From NCBI GenBank assembly GCA_030159075.1, contig BROG01000248.1, positions 252,001 to 316,000 of the forward strand: a stretch of DNA of 64,000 nucleotides, given 5' to 3'. The first letter of the stretch is position 1. Every line of letters begins with the position of its first letter. The stretch is from Atrina japonica (lineage: Eukaryota; Mollusca; Bivalvia; Pterioida; Pinnidae). A model generated the notes under the pieces. It worked only from the letters and a program-made list of their open reading frames with translations, had not been told where the DNA came from and ran no database searches. The position numbers were made by a program, and so were the translations under genes. Below are positions 1-14,600 of the stretch, piece after piece.

Positions 1-452
1 GGTACTCAATTTTGTCACATCAAACATAACACAGGAATTCTGTAATAGGACTAACTCTAAAGTTGTGATGTGATTGGTGATGGGACAGTCACTCCCTAAT
101 TAAGAGATGTCACAGGTATGTCCTTCATGGGAATCCAATCTGGGCTTAGGTAAATTCTGTAACTTACTGAGACAGTGATAGGTTAAAAATTATTTGTAGC
201 AAACAACAATGAGAAAGGAACTTAAGTCTTAAATATGACTTTATATAGAGAATTAAATCGAGGACCTTTCATCTGTGAGTGGAACACTACCACTAGACCA
301 ATGCAAGTGACCAGTTTAAAATAATAAAAAAAGACAATGATGTTCAATGTATTGTATTGTAACATCCATTGAAAGAAATATAGAACTTATAGTCAGTGGC
401 AAAGATGCTAATGTGATTGAAACATGTAAAATGATCTTTTATGCTTTTAAAG

Positions 453-3400
453 GTTGAATCTCAATTTTGAATTGATGCAGTGGGCATTGGGGAAGTTTCC
501 AAAAGTAATGGCATTATGGGTGTGTATGCAGATTTGTACACTGGCTGTTTATCCACTGTCATACTACTGGTATCAGATGAGACCACCAGGCAAAGCAGGT
601 TTGTATAAATATACATGTAGTCTGCAAATTGGACTTTGGCCGTTTAGCCAATATCGTCATAATCAAGATAATAAGACGTCTGAAAAAAACAGAAAAATGT
701 TACTTTGGTGTTGATCCTTCATTCATGTTGGCTGTCAATGGGGAACTTAATTCAAATTTCTTCTATTGAACTACTTGTTCTGTACGAAAACAAACATTTT
801 GAAACAGTTTTATGATAATTATGTTTCAGATTTACACCCAATCAGTTATCACTCTACCTGTCAGCCAAGTTAGCCATCACAGTCAATCCTAGTTTATCAT
901 AGGACTTGTAATTCACATGAAACTACTTGATTATTTGAAATGATACATGATAGAATGGTCATTGGGTACATTCTTTCAGTATATTTCAATAGACAACTGT
1001 TTAATTATCTATATCAACAAGTTCAGCAATTGAGCAAATGATCTTTCATGAAAGGCCCAATACAACACCTTTTGGCAGACTTTTCCATTTATATGGTGTC
1101 ACAAATAAATAACATGTGAAACATTTGTGTGATTATGATTATGATGTCAGAATTGAATGATGTCAAAAGTGCACATGGAGAGCAACTGTGTCAGACATTT
1201 TTGGATAGGTCAATTATACTCCCCTGGTAGCCTCTGGTTTACATTGACCTTGCCCAATGCAATGCAGTACAACTTGCCCATACCAAATTTATTGGTTTCT
1301 TTTTTCATCTGTGAATGTTTTGCTATTCCAGGAAAATATGATATGCTTGCACTGCTGGTATACATTGTTTATCAAATGACGTTTTTGGTGTGGCCAGTTT
1401 TATATGTCAGAGCTAATACACTGCCACCAGCATCAACTGTAGTCATAACAACAGAACAGGTAGGTTAATGACCTCAAATTTGAATTGATCTGAATTTCCC
1501 TTTGATTTGAATTTCAACAGTGGGCTTATTATTTTCATTTTGTTTGTTCAATTATATATTTTGCTCTTCAATTGAAGAGAGATTTATATTTATACATGTT
1601 ATAATGAAAAACAATAAATGTCTGTCTTGAGCTTCTAAATATTGTACCAATGCCATAAAATTTTGCGACTTTTAAATTTTCTGTATTTCGCTGCCCATAA
1701 CTATTGTGATTTTATGTTTGTATAACAAAAATTATTCTGGAGTATACTTTCACTATGTATAAATTCCATGATTTATCAGTGGTAGTGAAATTCACGGAAT
1801 TTAAAGGCGCACAAAAAATTCCATGATTTATCAGTAGTAGTGAAATTCACGGAATTTAAAGGTGCACGATGGAAAAAATTCGCCGCAGTTTGGGATTTTT
1901 ACACTTGGTATATTCGATTTAAGTACATTTGATGCTTAACTATTACTTTGATGAAACATGAAGGAGAAGATGATTTGGCCTATTGTTTATACAATGGAAA
2001 CTTTCAGAACAGACCATTGTAGTTGAAGACCACCTATTTAGAAAGACCATGGGCATATATTCACTCTGGTAAATATTGTTGAAATAAAACCTTTTATCTT
2101 CCCATGTCAGGGTTTTCTGATCCACTCCGTTAGTTACAAACCCTGACAGGTTTGGTCTGTATTTTGTGACTTTGCGGCATCGATTTCCATTGGTTGCGGG
2201 TACCGTTTCACCGAGGTCACACCTAACAATCGAACATTCACCCAAAGGAGCATCGATCCACATGATAAACGGCTGAGGGGAAAGTAAGTAAACAGAATAA
2301 TGGCGACATGCAGGCTATGCCACATGTCTTTTCATTTGGTCAAGTCATGTATGAGGTAAATGGGTCAGTGTTTGGTCATGCCTGTTAGACTGTAAATATC
2401 GCTGTCTAAGTGAAATTTTAGATTGGCGCGAGATGGCAAGTCTGGTTCGTGAACGGGGTATCCATAGCGACGGGGTCACCAGTGACCACCAAATATGAAA
2501 TGTAATCTAGCGTACGGTTACTTAGTCAAGGTGTTTGAGGAAATTGAGGGAATTCATCAGTTTTGATCATGAATCAGAAAACCTTGACTTTGGGAGATGA
2601 AAACCATTGTAAGAGACAACATGTTTTGAAAAACTCAAGAGTTGTCTTTCCTAACTTGTTCCACTGTATTTGATGCCTCTACGGAGTAACATACGAATTA
2701 CGTAATGTAATGATTTATTTTATCTTACAGCTTCGTCTTATGATGAAAGTTCATTCATTCATTCGAGAAAATGCTCAGAAAGTTCTGTTTTCAAAAAAAG
2801 GTACACATTTTTCTGTGCTTGTGATATCCTGTGAATATGAAATTTTGTAGCAATTCTTTGATTATTTAATTGTTTACATCACATGCACTCTCTTTTGGAG
2901 CTTAAAGATTTATTCCCAAATCTGTATACTGTAATTTTTACGAGTTGATTGAAAATCAATTCAATAATGTTGTCATATGTTGATTTCTTGAGATCAGTCA
3001 AAACACATTTTGCAGTATGGGGTTAATAGCACATTATATTGACAGGAAATTACAAATAGATGTGCATTTCAGCAACATAAACTCAACTTCAAGATTGAAA
3101 TTTCCAAATCATACTTTTAATAATAAATATTTACTTTTTGAATTGACAAAAAAATTCACTGAAAAATATAGGTCTAGAAGACATTAAGAAATATATGCTA
3201 TAAAAAGTAAGCCCGGCATCCTTTGTGAGTTTGTGAATTTTAAGATATACTAAATTTGCTTTCAAATGTTACTTTTCAATTATTACTTAACATTATACAC
3301 TTGTGACAAAATTGATATTAAAAGCGATTAACCAGACTGTTTACAATTCTTGTGAGGATTAATATGCAAATGAGTGTTTGGATGAGTTGTGTGTCAGTCT

Positions 3401-6400
3401 GTTTATTGTCGCTGTGAAGTTGGACATTAGAAGCTATGTCATTCACATGATCTTTACCGAAACTTACAGCAGTATTTGAAGTTGGGAAAATGTTTTATAA
3501 GGACATGTATTGACCTAGAGATTTTTAAAGTGCTACTGAGGGGAAGTACAGTTTAAGGACACAATATTGTCCTGTTGCATAGAAAATTTAATATCGATGA
3601 AGCGATATAAGTATAGTGTTTTTTAATGATATTGCTGAGGTATGTAGTTTGTTGTAACAGCATAATAAACACATCAGTATTTATGTGAACTATAAATGGT
3701 ATAGGATTGGAAAGAATATGATGTTAAAATTTCATTGTCATGATTAAGCTTATTTTGAAATGAAGTTATGTGATGCATGCAGGTTTCTGATAATTTTTTA
3801 ACTCTGGAAATAATATGATTTTCCTCAGAAAAAAAGGCTGGAATCTTTTATTGAAGTCAACCTGCAATAACCTTCAAACATGTGTACACAATGTTTATTT
3901 TTCTGGATTGAGTGTATTATACAAGAGACATACAGTTAAATATGTCTCTGAATATACCTCATCAAAACTTAACAATTACCATCAACTTGTATCAGTACTT
4001 TCAGTATTTTGTTTTTTAAAAGGATCATTATACTGCAGTGGTTTCAAAAATGGCTAGAGATGCACTTTGTAATCTTTAATTACTATGTTTTAATTTTGCA
4101 GATGATGATCAGCCCGATTCTTCATTCCCAGGGTTTTCCAAGTATCTTTACTTTCTTTTTGCACCTACACTAGTATACAGAAATTCATACCCTAGGTAGG
4201 TCAATACTTGTTTTACATGACCATGATGACTACTGGTACAGTACCTATTCTCATAAGATACCTAGTGTCAGACACTTTCTGGCTGCATGTGAATGAACAA
4301 AAAATATTACAAAATTATGATTGACAGTTTCAGTACAAGAGTATAATCACTCATCTTTTTATTGTAGAAAAGGATATTTTCTATCATACAATAAGATATT
4401 TTCTTATGTGGTTGTGGCTGTGGTTTCTCTCTTACAGTAAGATATTTTCTTATCACAAGCTGGGGTTTCCGTCGTCCAATAAGATATTTCTTTATCACAA
4501 GCTGGGGTTTCTATCCTACAATAAGATATTTTCTTATCACAAGCCGGGGTTTCTGTCCTACAATAAGATATCTTCTTATTACAAGCCGGGGTTTCTGTTG
4601 TACAGTAAGTTATCTTATTATCACAAGCTGGGGATTGTATCGTACAATAAGATATCTTTTTATCACAAGCTGGAGATTCTTTTGTGCAATAAGATATTTT
4701 CTTATCACAAACCAGGGAAATGATGTCACAAGCTGAACAGTCACAATTTATATGTTGAGGTTGGATTTTTTAAAATGTGCGAAATTCACTGCTTCCCTCA
4801 TATATCCTTTTAAAGCTTATTGGATTATATTGCATCCTGGTATGGTAACCTGTTATGATGCAAACTTTCAAAGTAATTTAATCAGTAGATATGAAAATTT
4901 TATTCTGCGAATAGGTACTGTATCAGTATGGATTTCCATTACTGTGATTGGTCAAAGCACTTATAAGAAGAATAAGTAACAACAATCGACAATTAGGCAA
5001 AGTTTGTTCTTGAAATAGCCACAAGTGTACAGTTGATTTTGATATCCAATGGCTGGTATAGTAAAATCCATATAACCTGTAGTTAAAAATTGACAAGAAA
5101 AATTGATAGGTTGATAAAATGTTAGGGGTGGGACGGTTCAGTTCAAAACTGAAGAACCGACGTTGAACCGATCAGTTTGGTTCTTATATTCTGGATTTCG
5201 GTTTTCAGTAAGGTCATTCTAATGACCCAAACAGCATGACATTTACTTGAAGTGGACACCAATACTTCTATTAAAAGAAAACGTAATATTCTTTATCAGA
5301 ATATGAAATAATCTATGAATGATAAATACAGATATAATTTGAATGTAGATGTGATAATATATCCAGACTCTCAATAACTTGCAGCTATTTCATAACATTG
5401 AGTCTGTTAGGTGTTTAGTGCTGTCAGTATAAATTGCAAATGGCGGCTAATATGAAGTTATTCTTTCGTGTTGTTAAACAGTTGTTATATCTCACTCACT
5501 ACGATCACTTTTCTCGAAAGAAGGGAGATTGGAACAGAAAGGGCTTGAGTAATTCGAGTTACTTTTGTGTGGGATTATTTCCAACTGAAACCAGATGACA
5601 ATGACAAATATGGAAATGCATAGTCAACAGTGAATAGGCAAGTCTTTGGGCCTCAGGAAAATGTCACTTTCTTGTGTTGATAACACCATGTATTAACCTC
5701 AAATGAGGTCGATAACTGTTCATTATATTACAACACATTGCAAAACAAATGGATATGTATACATCATATATATTAATAAGATCTGTTGTATCTTTTCAGA
5801 ACGCAAACCATCCGTTGGAATTATGTGGTGACCAATTTTGCTCAAGTTTTAGCCTGTCTGTTTTATATCTACTATATATTTGAGAGATTCTGTGTACCAG
5901 TGTTCCACAACTTCAACAGGGAGCATGTGACGCCACAAGCATTGCTTGTTTCATTGTTTGGATGTATGTTACCTGGAACTTTGGTTTTGTTTATAGGTAT
6001 AACTTGGTTTTCTTTTATTTTAGATATTATTCATTAACCCATCAATCCCTCAGTTCACATTTAGATTCTTCCAAATCAATAGATAGCACGGTCTACTGTT
6101 GTTATTTGGGAGTGAGCAAGTTAATTTTGCATGTGAAAATTTTGCAGTGTTTAGATTCCAAATCACGCACTCCCAAATTCTAACAGTGGACTTTACCAGA
6201 CAGGTGATCTCCCAATGGAGGGTTTATCTAAAGGATCATTTTCCCAAGTAGTTTTCAAAACAAAGGTCTCAGAAGACAGGTGGTCCTTTGTAAGAGTGGT
6301 CTCTCAAGACAGGTTTCACTGTATACAGTCAAGAACTGATTATTTGAATGTTGGAAGAGTGAAATATTTTTGCTGGTATGCACTTTATTTTTTTTTTCAT

Positions 6401-9400
6401 ATTTAATATCAATAATTGACATATTTGAAGATTGGTTTTCCAGAGCTGTTGATTGTCCCAGAATAGGTCAAGATAATTGGACATTTGACTAAAAATATGT
6501 CATGTCAGTATGATGATTAGGGATATGTTACTGTATGAATATAGTTGTGTTTGTCATTCATATAAATGTTTGTGGCTTATTATCTTATATATTTATATAG
6601 ATGCTCTGTAGTTAGAGCATCGCACTTTGAACATAAAGTCTTTCACTTCTGGTCAGCGCAGGTTCGAGCCCCTAAGCCGATTGTTGTGAGAAAGTTTGCC
6701 ACATAGTTACTTGTGGAAGGTTAATGGTCTTTTCACAAGTACAGGGGTAACCAAGTTCTCTCTTCCACCTTCATAAACTGACCTCCACCATATGACTGAA
6801 CAATTGTTGAGTTTGACATGAAACATTGAAAAACAGTGTATGGTACCATTTGTTTTAGGCTATCACTATCTCACATGTGGTGAAAAGTAGTCTGAAAATC
6901 TGAACTGAAGCATATTTATTTCTTTTAATTGCAGGTTTTTTTGCAATACTGCACTCATGGTTAAATGCATTTGCAGAAATGCTTAGATTTGCAGACAGAT
7001 TGTTTTATAAGGTAAGAACATGGATTAAGTGATTTATAACAAAACTACTAGAATAAGTTATTTAAAAGTAAAAACTAGGATACTGTATTTTTAAGGTAAG
7101 AATTAGAATAAGGTATATTTAAGGTAAGAACTACGATATGGTTTTTATAAGGTAAGAACAAAGGTAAGATACATTTTATCATTTATATGGTAAGAAATAG
7201 GGTTAGGCATCTTCAAATTTTTGTGAAGATAAGATTTAACTCAAGACGGACATGATTGACAAAAAATTAATTTAAGGAGGTATTAAACAAATGACTCTCA
7301 AACTCAGTTTTCTTCATTTTTTGCTATTAATACTCCATTCTGATCTCTATTGAAATGCAAAATGTGAAAAAACTTAAAGAAAAATCACTTTGAATATCCT
7401 CCAGCCAGGTATATCTAGGATTCCCTTGAAAAGTGTAAACAGGCCAATCTAATTTCTGTTTACTGTTCCAAATATAAATATATATCAAAAACATGAATCA
7501 ATACAGGAAAAGAAATATTTTTCTATATAAAAGTACCAAGAGAAAATAATTTTGAATATTTACATCAGCCCTTCTTTGATATAGTAAGCTCTTACAGTGT
7601 TCATACAAGCATGAAACAATGTGAAAAGGCTATGCAGATCAATATATTACAACAAACATGACTGCGGACTCATTTTATTTGTACAGAAATCACGTTTCAG
7701 CAAGATTGCATTATCAGTATATATATACTGTATTACTCATTAGTTGTCAGCAGCCTGAAATTTCCATGAAATCATATAACAGGTCTTTTTATGACCAACA
7801 AAAGAAGTCTCTCTCTGAAACACTGTGTGGCGAGCCAGTGACCAACAGATCCGTGTCACACAGTAGGCCTACCAGTATCATGTGTACCGACATTGTGCCT
7901 AAAAGATTCAGTGCCAGGGTATGCTTCCTTTCTTCGGAAACCATCGCACGACCAGATGAGGTTCAACAACCAATTCATGACATTCTGTCATACCTTGCAC
8001 ATTTAAGATATAAGTCCTCCGGATTGTTGACCAATTCAACATTTCATGAGTACACATTTAACTTTGCTAACAAGTGAACAACATGGCAACAATGGTACGT
8101 GTCACCTCCAAATTTATTATAAGTGCAAATCACACTAGTTATGTTTTCAAACTGTCAAATATTTGTTAAATCAAAGTATCAAATGACAATGAATATATAC
8201 TACATTTTTGTAAACAAAAGAAGTTTTTCTTTTATTTTTTATGAACAGATAATGAAATATTGATGAAAAATATAGGGCCTATCTTAGCCCTAGCAACCGC
8301 AATGGTGTCACTTACCATAGTTACCATAGTTACCAAATGAGCTAGGCATATCAATTTCATATTTTAAAAAAGTTTGTTAGTGGGATGTAAATATAAGAAT
8401 AGAACATTATTTTTCACTGTGTGTACGGTAGTGTGAATGCTGTTGCAAATGCACTTAAAAGAATATGTGCCTTGACAACAGTGTTAATACTACTTTATAC
8501 GCAGTAAAAATAACGTTTAATCCTTAAATATATATTTTCCAATATCTGTATGATTAAGGTCTCAATGAGTATAGCAATTATAGAACAAAATTTCACCATT
8601 TTCTCCCAAAAATTTACAATTTAAAAAAGTCTGTAAATTCATTTTTCCCCCCAAAATATTTTCATAATCTATAAGTTATTATTATATAATGTTATGAATA
8701 TGAAAAGAATTTATCCGAAGAAATATAAAATATGGTCACAGAAACTATAGACCCTTTAGCAGTAACTAGGGTTCTATGACTTTGGCAAAGTGATACAGAT
8801 TCCTGGAAAATGACATCAGGAAATAATCAGTTACCATAATGAAGTCTATTTTTTGTGGGTATCTCTATCATTTTGCCAACCGGTAGACTGGCAAAGTCAC
8901 AGGACCGCAGTTACTGTTAAAGGGTCTATTGTGACACATTACTTACGTCGGGTTCAGTATTTTTCTTGCACGACTAAAATTTGAAAAATAAATTGGTAAA
9001 TACTGAATGCATAGAGGGTATTTGACAATTGTTTTTGAATAACATGTTTATTACATCGAGTGAAGCAGGAGAATACATATTTAACACGAGTGCAATGGAT
9101 GCATTGCCAATGTCCAGCATTATTCAAATAGTGTTTAATTCCTCCTTAAGTTCTATAACATAACCCTAAAAATTTGTAAATCAATAGATTGTTTGTTTAC
9201 AGAATTGTCAAAGGTACTTGAAATTAACCTTGACGGTTCATATCACATATTTTCAAATACAATTTTCTTTAATATTTAATATCTAAAATATGATTAAATA
9301 TAAAAGCTTATGTAGTTGTTATTATTATATTTCCATTGTTAAACATTGTAAATTCCAATATTTAAATGTTCTAATGTTTCAGCTTACGTTCCAGTGGAAC

Positions 9401-12400
9401 TCATGCCAACACTGACTAAAAGTGTTTAAAGTATGATGCTCTAGCCACTCAGCCCCCTACATCGACTTTAAACAATATAGATAACTAGAAAGTGTGTAAT
9501 TTTACATTTTTTGTTTTATATTCTATATCAGAGTACATGTAGAAGGAACTCATTATGTGTCTTAGACTGTATGGCTCTTTTTATATATTATAATTCATTA
9601 TAATTCATTCACTCCAAAAGACACATTTGGGCTAGCCTTAATTATTGATTTACAGAAGAATCTACTGTTTTTTAGGGGTTGATGAGCTAGGAAAACTCTT
9701 TTTTTATATAATGGCAAAAATTATTTTTTGTCAATTTTCCTGGATCAGTTTGGAGTGGTCAAGAAAACAATACATGAAAGAGCATTTTTAATTACTGCTT
9801 GATTACTTTTATTTTCATGTGATTTTTTATCAGTTTCATTCATATTTTTGAATATAGAATTTCTGTTTATGATTTTTGTACAGGATTGGTGGAACTCGAC
9901 CTCATTTGCCAGCTATTACAGAACATGGAATATAGTTGTCCATGATTGGTTATATACCTACATATATAAAGATTTTTACAGAGTAAGTTAAACCCATAAA
10001 TGTACAGTGGAAACTCGCTATTAAGACCACCAAACTGATTATCAGACTCAAAGTGGTCTGATTAGCGAGGTTGTCTCCTAAATGAATGTCTTGATTCATT
10101 TTATATGAATTAAGAATATCTCATTTGACTGAAAAGGTATGGACTTAAATGCCAGATGGTGTCCACCAATATATGCATTTCATTAAGGCAAGGTCTACCG
10201 AATCTAATAAAACTTATTTATCGTAATATTTACATCTGTAACGATATATACATTGGAACTTCGCTATCAAGACCACCTAACTGACCGACTCAGAGTAGTC
10301 TGATTAGCGAGGGGGTCTCCTAAGTGTTTAGACTTATTATATATTTGTTAAGAAATCTCAATAGACTGAAGAGTTTTGGTCTTAAATGCGATGTGGTCTT
10401 TAGGCGAGATTCACCTGTATACAGACTTTCGTAATCTATTGTAAAGTGGGATATTTTGGCCAATTAGACCACCCAATTTAAATGGCCAAGTTAAACCTTC
10501 CAAAATTGTACATGTTTCTATGGATACTTTTTTAAAAAAATGTTTTATAGATTAAGAAACAAGTTTTTTGTTTTGAAAAAAATAACACTTTATGGAAGTT
10601 TATTGTAATTTAGTACCATGTGACCCATCTAATTATTCTATAGTACTTTTTAATATTTTGATATTTCAAGTACTTGGAAGGTTCGACAGGAAAAGATCAA
10701 GATCTGATGATAGGCTAAATTTAAACATGATATAAACGTAAATGGCCAAAATTTAATTGACCAAAAAATAACCCTTCATTTTATGTCCAAAATAGTGAAA
10801 TTTTAACAATGCCAAAATATCCCAATTAATGGTATGTTCTCTTACAAATGTTACTCACACTATTCATGCACCTTCTTTAGTTTAGACACCTGAAATGATC
10901 TAGTGCTTCTGTCTCAAAAGTATCAAAGTGAATGTGATTATATTTAGCAGTTTTATATCGGAACTGGAACAATGAATTGTGATTTTCATGTTGCCTATTA
11001 TATTTCGGTTCTGTGATGTTAATCTTTTTATGATAGAGTCCCAGGCCCAGGACCATAAACAAAGAAATTTCATTCTCAAAATTTTAGTATTTACTCAGCT
11101 GAATAAAAGATGAAAAATCACAGACCGTATAACAACTTAACAATTTTCTCAACTGAGGTAAAATTGTTAAGGGGCAATGTTAATCTAGGTTGGAACACAA
11201 TGTATGTCCAGAGTTACTCAGCATCAATGTTTGAACATCATACAATCATCATGTAAAGATAAAATATGATAGGTGATTTACAAAGTAACCCAAAGGTATG
11301 AAGTGCTTTAAAAATCACATAAAACATGGGCTAGATATATAAAAATCTGTTTAAAAAATAAAAAATGTCTTGTAAAATGCCAGTACATGACAAAGTCAGA
11401 TAATACTGTATGGTTGATTAATTCACGGGGAGAAATTTTCCTGTTTGTCCTAGAGGAACTTATCCACTGGTATTAAAGTTCGTGCAAGATAGGTTATGAA
11501 GTGCCTTTTTGATACTTTATAAATGTAATGTATTATATTCATGGGTATTTAAATTCGCAGAATTTTCTGTGACCATGATTATAGCGAAATGAAATCCTCT
11601 GTGAATAAAAGCAACTATACAATGTATAAAATGTATTCAAGGAACTATAATCAAGATACATGTAAATTAGTGTAGATATGTTATTTTAGATTAATTTAAA
11701 CATGTTAAATCATTGGGATTGGGGACAAAAACTGGGACATATGGGACATACCTGCCAATAGAAAAAGAAGTGATAGTCTCCTAAACCTATAGGACTTAAA
11801 TAACACATTGTTTTCGAAGGCCAAAGGACTAAGCATGTCCCAAAATACTCTAGGGTGATTAAGACCTTGGCATTAGGGTCTATTTATCCTGAGACAAAAG
11901 GGGGTGCTGTTACTTAAGTCAATTACAGACTTTACTTAAGTATTTTATCACTTGAGAAAGAAATATGTCTGAGAATTTCTTTATGGCCCACAATTTTACC
12001 CAAGTTTAGAAAATTCTTCAGATTTCAGTAAAATCTTAAGTAAAAAAATTGTCTGAGAATAATTTTATGGCCCTAGGATGAGTCAAAATTCCAGATATTT
12101 CAATGTTGAACAGCCAATCCCAATTTTTATGGAAAGAAAAAAATATTAATCAAAATTCCCGTTATCTGATATTCCAGATATCTCGAAGTAATGGGGTAGT
12201 CTTGTGAATTTCAAGATAACAAGATTCCACTGTATGTAGAGTTATTGTAATAGAAAATGTAATAAAAATTTTCACAAATGGTAATTTTATCAAAAGATGA
12301 GAGTTTGCTTAGCATTTCTACTGTATACCTTTACCATTATTTTATTACAGATCCTTGGGCCAAAAAATAGAGCTGGTGCCATGGCAATGGTGTTCTTTAT

Positions 12401-14600
12401 TTCGGCTATCTTTCATGAGTATGTTCTGGTGCTGTGTTTCAACTTTTTCTACCCAGTTTTGTTTGTAATGTTCATGGGTGCTGGTTGTAAGTAATCTTTT
12501 CATGTATTTTGAATGAAAATTTCTAATAGAATATTACCAGTTCTGAAGTTACAACATATATTTATCTGTAAGATGGTAGAAAATACTATATCTAATTTAG
12601 AAAAAACGGATTTCATTTGCAAGATTAGAACATAGTTTTCATGTGCAATAAATTTTAAGGGTAAATCTTATAAATAGAATTTTTTCTACTATCCAGACAC
12701 TGTAGAGATATTTAATTGTTACTCGATGTATTATTTTAATCCTTGTCATGCTGTCTATATATCTGTATAACTAGTACAAGAATGACAATTTGGCCTCCCT
12801 TCATCTGTGACATATGCTTGTGCCGGTATAAAATTATTTGGTTGATTTGTCCTTCCATTAACTAATACTTGTCCTCTGAATGCACTGGCCAGATTTTCAT
12901 GAAATTTCACAAAAATTGTCGATATTATGAGTAGTAATGCACCTGTGAATTTCAACAATTTCATCATGATACTGGACGAGTTATCTCCTCTTTAACTTTA
13001 TCATTTGCAATTATTTGTCTGAAGAAGCTATCAGTCTTACCTTATTTGAAATATGATCACAAATGATGTAAAAGAAGTCGTTGTACACTTGCTTAATCAA
13101 GACTCATTTGCATTGATTATATTTTAATTAATTGATGTTTGCTCTTCATCTTACAGTTGCATTCACCTTTTTAACTGACAAAGGTGTATCCAGGAGTTGG
13201 AATGTATTTTTATGGGTAGCACTAATGATTGGAACTGGATTACTAATGTGTTTGTATAGCATGGAGTGGTATGCAAGACAACGTTGTCCTGTCAACATTG
13301 TAAGTAGTCTGTGAAGTAAATATCATCAACATAATACCAAAGTAATAAGTTTTGCAAATAAGGAGATCAAAACAAATGCTGAAGAGAAATATTTCTGTCA
13401 ATAAAAATAGATATAGAGTTCTGAAATCTAAGTGGTATCATACAAGGCTAGAAAATAACCTAAATGTATTCCTGAATCCATCCAAGACTGACCACTTTAA
13501 AAATGACTATCTTAGCTTTATAAGTTTAGAATTTAAAAAGTGCTATCCATTTGAAATATAACTTTGATATAAAATGATCAACATTGTAAATTAACTGTTA
13601 AACTAACATTAGGGATGACAACTTACTAGGCAAAAAGTGTGGTCTCTGTGACCCAGTAAGAGAGTCTTTCATCCCTAATCATTGCCAGTGCAAGTCCCGC
13701 TGTAACTTAAATTGAATGCAATGCTGTAATCTATTCAATTGGTATCTGTCCAATATCTTGAAAATACTTTGCTTTGATCTGTAGATGGTGAAGATATTTT
13801 ATAGATGCTTGGTCATTTGGTAGTAGATTTTCCCTTGATGACATAGACGAAGGATGTATATGCATTTTACAAAAATTTCTTATTTACCACTTGAACTGTT
13901 AAGATGGCTGAGATATACCTAGCTGAGCTTAGCATTTTTGACATGATGGCCTATCACAAATATTGAAAGTGTTCAGAAGAGTACAACTATAAATCATAGT
14001 ATTAAAGAGGAAATATAAACATACTCTGAATGTATAGAAGTGGATTTAAACTGGAATTACATTTATGTAAATGTACTAGAATGATTCATGATACTAAGTG
14101 ACTCAAGTATGGCTTGTATTTTGAAATAAATATTTACAGTTCTACAAAAAAGAGGGCCAAATAATTGTGCAAGGCAATTGTTTCTGTTAACATGTTTAAT
14201 TGAATTTAATACTTATGTATAGTTTTAAAAGAGAAAGTGTTATCATACAAAGTCAAATACTAAATCTAAAACTATATGTATTATCAAATCTGTCTAAGGG
14301 TAACCACTGTAAAAAGGTGGCTATCTTAGCTTTTGAGGAATTTACAAGTAAAACTACAGTGCTATCTATATGAAATATTGCCTTGGTATAAACAGTTGGT
14401 TCCGAAATTACATTGGTTTATCAACCTGTTTGTGTTCATAAAATTTTCGTTCATTTTGGGACAATTTTGTTCAAAACATTTTCATTTGTTTTTAGGACAA
14501 TTTAGTGCATAACTTTTTTTTTCAATTATAGGACAATTTTGCAGACTACGTAATTCCAAGATCATGGACCTGTAATTTTGAAGCTATGACAGATATATAA
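453..14600 (+). CDS. SOAT: Sterol O-acyltransferase (ACAT/SOAT), 3' ten coding exons
   Basis: ER multi-pass enzyme that esterifies cholesterol with a fatty acyl-CoA (MBOAT family). Coding exons with consensus AG/GT borders and matching phases: 453-598, 1332-1459, 2731-2800, 4102-4195, 5800-5996, 6935-7011, 9884-9982, 12351-12486, 13157-13299 and 14532-14600 (TAA), about 386 residues. Seen: [56 protein letters not shown] running into [16 protein letters not shown] (the FYxDWWN acyl-CoA motif is split over exons 6 and 7); catalytic histidine in [12 protein letters not shown] (exon 8); C-terminal PRSWTC. DWWNSTS and the PRSWTC ending favour SOAT over DGAT1. Family members are about 540 residues, so roughly 150 N-terminal residues lie upstream of the window. 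No break was found in the exons, so the gene looks functional. Confidence 0.95.
1762..1871 (+). repeat. Tandem duplication of about 55 bp in SOAT intron 2
   Basis: Two nearly identical copies of a unit containing CCATGATTTATCAG, GTGAAATTCACGGAATTTAA and a GCAC end lie back to back. Each unit holds a short palindrome (GTGAAATTCAC). Related 'attcacgg/aaattcgc' sequence recurs at 11.4-11.6 kb, so this is probably part of a dispersed repeat. Confidence 0.7.
4375..4722 (+). repeat. 42-bp minisatellite in SOAT intron 4, about 8 copies
   Basis: Unit contains CAATAAGATATTTTCTTATC, ACAAGCTGGGG and TTTCTATCCTA. The period is a multiple of three, so one frame stays open as a 105-codon ORF with a 14-residue repeat ([18 protein letters not shown]). 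It is intronic with no splice signals of its own, so the ORF is a by-product. The AATAAGATATTTTCTTAT core is palindromic. Confidence 0.85.
5125..5215. repeat. Probable MITE end in SOAT intron 4
   Basis: TTAGGGGTGGGACGGTTCAG followed by internal copies of GAACCGA/GGTTC-type words looks like the terminus of a non-autonomous hAT-type element. The other end was not found, so extent and class are uncertain. Confidence 0.3.
6598..6840 (+). mobile_element. tRNA-derived SINE in SOAT intron 5
   Basis: A tRNA-like head has an A-box-like TAGTTAGAGCATCGC and a B box GGTTCGAGCCCC (about 6661-6672). The body ends with GACTGAACAATTGTTGAG and a TTGACATGAAAC tail, a 3' end that recurs in molluscan SINEs. The head is degenerate and lacks a complete cloverleaf, so this is not a tRNA gene. 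Confidence 0.7.
7003..7200 (+). repeat. Tandemly duplicated exon end plus splice donor, SOAT intron 6
   Basis: The true donor is TTTTATAAG|GTAAGAA at 7012. It is followed within 190 bp by copies of the same junction: TTTTTAAGGTAAGAAT, ATTTAAGGTAAGAACT, TTTATAAGGTAAGAAC and TATATGGTAAGAAA, spaced about 30-40 bp. The array therefore repeats the last bases of exon 6 with the donor consensus. Using a downstream donor would lengthen exon 6 by the intervening sequence. Confidence 0.75.
8745..8930. mobile_element. MITE with about 20-bp inverted termini, SOAT intron 6
   Basis: The left end TATAGACCCTTTAGCAGTAA is mirrored by a right end reading TTACTGTTAAAGGGTCTAT. The arms continue inward with GACTTTGGCAAA against TGGCAAAGTC. 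Total about 186 bp, non-coding; a non-autonomous DNA transposon, family not identified. Confidence 0.75.
10005..10425. repeat. Two units of a dispersed 'GTCTGATTAGCGAGG' repeat, SOAT intron 7
   Basis: 10005-10170 and 10252-10425 share GAAACTCGCTATTAAGACCA-like starts, GGTCTGATTAGCGAGG and GTCTCCTAA. The same family recurs at 15215-15400 and 26965-27125. A moderately repeated non-coding family of unknown class. Confidence 0.7.

Noticed and set aside
4406..4723. 105-codon ORF with 14-residue repeats
   Set aside because: Produced by the 42-bp minisatellite, whose period is a multiple of three; both strands are open for the same reason.
7658..8077. 139-codon ORF in SOAT intron 6
   Set aside because: Long for the local composition but it has no recognisable motif, no splice borders and no homologous feel; it lies in an intron of an intact gene.
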